Source: Blautia hydrogenotrophica DSM 10507
GTDB taxonomy: Bacteria; Bacillota; Clostridia; Lachnospirales; Lachnospiraceae
Assembly (NCBI RefSeq): GCF_034356035.1
Contig: NZ_CP136423.1
Coordinates: 1,364,001-1,428,000, forward strand
Length of the DNA stretch: 64,000 nucleotides
Direction: 5' to 3'
The translations under genes and the position numbers were made by a program. The notes under the pieces were generated by a model. It did not search any database. It was not told the DNA's origin and was given only the letters and a program-made list of their open reading frames with translations. This document shows, piece by piece, positions 62,654 through 64,000 of this stretch (within the stretch, counting starts at the first letter, position 1; every line of letters starts with the position of its first letter).

Positions 62654-62718
62654 AATACAATTTTACAACTTCATATCCATACACACAAAGCAGTTAGTCT
62701 TAGGATGGACTGCTTTTT

Positions 62719-62751
62719 AAAAAGACATCATTTAGGTGTAATGATGTCTTT
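62719..62751. terminator. Terminator hairpin after the HTH gene
   Basis: A perfect 13-bp stem AAAAGACATCATT (62719-62731) with AATGATGTCTTTT (62739-62751), symmetric enough to work from either side. A weaker hairpin with AAAGCAGT and ACTGCTTT lies just upstream. Confidence 0.8.
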
Positions 62752-62932
62752 TGAGTGTTATTTTATAAGTCATATCAAGGCTCATTCAATTGTGGTAAAT
62801 TCGTGGTAAAATGAATGTTTTTTATATTTCAAAATGCTTGAAAGTATAGTGTTTATGCGGATCATCAAAAATTAGATATAAAATTTATTAATAAAAGATT
62901 TTTCAAATTTTAGTTTACACTTGAATCTAAAA

Positions 62933-63268
62933 CTATGAATGATGACTTGTGTGCTTTAATTTTAAGATTCCAAGGATTAAGATGGCGATTGCAGTGATTT
63001 CTATTATTAATGTTAAGAAAGGATATTCTGCATAGAGTCTTCGCCGTCCGAAAGGCAGAGAAATTAAATATAGCCCGGCAGTAATAAAAATAACTGCCCA
63101 TATTAGAGTTTTTTTACGTTTTCCTTCTTTTGTCAGATTTTCGTCATATTCCATGTAACAACCGTTGACATCGTTTAAGAAGAATTCTTTGAGAAAAGAT
63201 TTTATTGCACTTCCCCATGAAGAACTCTTTGATTTTGACTTTTTTTTACGTTTCAGTTTGTTAGTCAT
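62933..63268 (-). CDS. Small two-helix membrane protein
   Basis: About 111 residues. A Lys/Ser-rich N-terminus (KLKRKKKSKSKSSSWGSAI) is followed by a short acidic segment and two membrane helices (about 57-73 and 83-103). I do not recognise the family. AGGGGAG on the minus strand supports the ATG at 63268 (63274 is an alternative). It is convergent with the HTH gene and AT-rich like it, and sits inside the islet between the two tRNA-Glu copies. Confidence 0.6.
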   Translation of the reverse strand: MTNKLKRKKKSKSKSSSWGSAIKSFLKEFFLNDVNGCYMEYDENLTKEGKRKKTLIWAVIFITAGLYLISLPFGRRRLYAEYPFLTLIIEITAIAILILGILKLKHTSHHS

Positions 63269-63440
63269 TGACATTCTCCCCTAAAAGGTTTAAATCACTG
63301 GATAGTTCATTTTCTTGAAGCAAGCCCGAGGGTTCCTAGTTTCCTCGGATTGATTTTGTGATATTTAGGGATATTATCCCATATTATTGCGCTTTTAGAA
63401 ATTTTGAGGAATCTTTATCTGTCTGTTATTTTTGGTGTAA

Positions 63441-63490
63441 TAGGGAGGCATTTTCACACATCAGCGTAGTAAGGTCTTTCCTATCAAACG
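63441..63490. repeat. Intergenic structured repeat, family A copy 5 (partial)
   Basis: TTTCACACATCAGCG and GGTCTTTCCTATCAAACG align with the 40820-40864 copy, with a short deletion. It abuts the terminator of tRNA-Glu copy 2. Confidence 0.5.
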
Positions 63491-63519
63491 AAAAAGAGCT
63501 CTTGATCTCCAAGAGCTCT
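63491..63519 (-). terminator. Terminator of tRNA-Glu copy 2
   Basis: On the minus strand AGAGCTCTTG (complement of 63510-63519) pairs with CAAGAGCTCT around a five-base loop, then five T. Confidence 0.85.
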
Positions 63520-63524
63520 GAAAA

Positions 63525-63596
63525 CAGTCTGTAGGGGAGTCGAACCCCTGATTCTGCCGTGAGAGGGCAGCGTCTTGACCACTTGACCAACAGACC
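63525..63596 (-). tRNA. tRNA-Glu (anticodon CTC), copy 2
   Basis: Identical in all 72 bases to the copy at 61510-61581, with the same cloverleaf and anticodon CTC. The flanks are similar but have diverged. Confidence 0.95.
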
Positions 63597-63607
63597 CCGT
63601 ATCAACG

Positions 63608-63650
63608 GTACTTGCATATAATACTACATTCTTTTATAATATGCAAGTAC
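63608..63650. promoter_or_regulatory. Palindromic back-to-back promoter of tRNA-Glu copy 2
   Basis: Perfect 12-bp arms GTACTTGCATAT (63608-63619) and ATATGCAAGTAC (63639-63650). Minus strand: TTGCAT (63641-63646), 17 bases, TATTAT (63618-63623), driving the tRNA. Plus strand: TTGCAT (63612-63617), 17 bases, TATAAT (63635-63640), facing the PHP gene. Confidence 0.75.
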
Positions 63651-63838
63651 TTTTTTCAAAAAATTACATGTTTTGTCATATCGGGCTCTGTGTCTCGAAA
63701 ATTTTTGCTTAAGACACAGGCGGATTTGCAGCGCTGCACAAAGCTTTAGTGGTGTGTGAATGCTCTCAGATGTGAGAAAGCAAAGGAAAAGACAAAGCGG
63801 TGGAGAGAAGAAGCGTGCCGCAGGAAGGAAGACGAAAA

Positions 63839-64000
63839 ATGAGAGGAAAGATAGATCTTCATGTTCACTCGAATTACTCAGATGGGACCTACACTCCGCA
63901 GGAGCTGGTAAGGATAGCCCTGGAAAAAGGCCTGAGAGCTTTTGCACTGACAGATCACGATACGACAGAGGGAATCCCGTTGGCGGCGGAGGCGGCAAGG
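63839..64000 (+). CDS. PHP-domain phosphoesterase (5' part, runs off the window)
   Basis: The first 54 codons of a gene cut by the window edge. KIDLHVHSNYSDGTYTPQEL and ALTDHDTTEGIPLA give the first PHP metal motifs (HVHSNYSDG and TDHD). Family members are 3',5'-nucleoside bisphosphatases or related phosphoesterases of about 280 residues. GGAAGGAAG precedes the ATG; an in-frame GTG at 63815 is an alternative. The + promoter within the tRNA-Glu copy 2 palindrome may drive it. Confidence 0.85.
   Translation, partial: MRGKIDLHVHSNYSDGTYTPQELVRIALEKGLRAFALTDHDTTEGIPLAAEAAR

Noticed and set aside
63660..63838. Gene in the gap before the PHP gene
   Set aside because: Only short frames without start signals; the gap is best read as the leader of the PHP gene.

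Overview
The window looks like chromosomal DNA of an anaerobic, Gram-positive, low-to-mid GC member of the Clostridia, most likely Lachnospiraceae. I infer this from several genes: Gram-positive PolC, class III fructose-1,6-bisphosphatase, a YlmC/YmxH sporulation-type protein, the DapL lysine route, the pyrB/pyrI pair, a DUF5688 protein and orphan tRNA genes with strong consensus promoters. Species cannot be fixed from the sequence alone. Most of the window is ordinary core chromosome, with most genes on the + strand in short operons.

Layout. 1-8.7 kb: telA-like gene, ispG, polC, fbp. 8.7-17 kb: ylmC (minus), nrdR, an NhaC-type antiporter, an alanine-type aminotransferase coupled to a DUF2752 membrane protein, citrate synthase, yqeG, shikimate kinase, EF-P, DUF5688. 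17-23.7 kb: tRNA-Arg(CCG), SH3-domain membrane protein, secreted polysaccharide deacetylase (minus), rluF, a divergent ligA, metA. 23.9-29.7 kb: a tightly overlapping six-gene operon (2Fe-2S protein, FAD/NAD(P) oxidoreductase, 4Fe-4S protein, BFD-like protein, DAO-type flavoenzyme, DctM-like permease) that looks like a split amino- or imino-acid dehydrogenase with its own transporter, followed by DUF1275 and FeoB-associated-type Cys-rich membrane proteins. 29.8-36.2 kb: pyrG, dapL, NlpC/P60 hydrolase, fabH. 36.3-42.4 kb: transglutaminase-like lipoprotein, a membrane protein and an unknown protein, then coaBC, a PanT-like ECF S-component and coaX, which together serve uptake of pantothenate and its conversion toward coenzyme A. 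42.4-44.4 kb (minus): pyrBI and a CmpB-type membrane protein. 44.6-52.9 kb: folC, DUF815 ATPase, exopolyphosphatase, polyphosphate kinase, hypoxanthine-type DNA glycosylase, NUDIX hydrolase, PAS/HTH regulator.

53-61.3 kb is a catabolic region: a divergent LysR regulator, a PLP aminotransferase, an HpcH/HpaI aldolase and an NhaC antiporter, then an APC permease, a class V PLP enzyme and a RidA protein. The combination suggests import and breakdown of amino acids through 2-oxo acids and reactive enamines. 61.5-63.6 kb holds two identical tRNA-Glu(CTC) genes (minus) bracketing an AT-rich islet with a DUF2975/HTH pair and a small membrane protein. The window ends inside a PHP-domain phosphoesterase gene.

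Signals outside genes are the more unusual part. There are three families of dispersed structured intergenic repeats. A MarR/FabT-like palindrome lies over the fabH promoter. A consensus promoter and attenuator-like leader precede dapL. A 12-bp inverted repeat brackets the -35 box of the DUF2975/HTH promoter. Both tRNA-Glu genes have a palindromic promoter in which a + and a - promoter occupy the same 40 bp. No CRISPR array, transposase, integrase or phage gene was seen.
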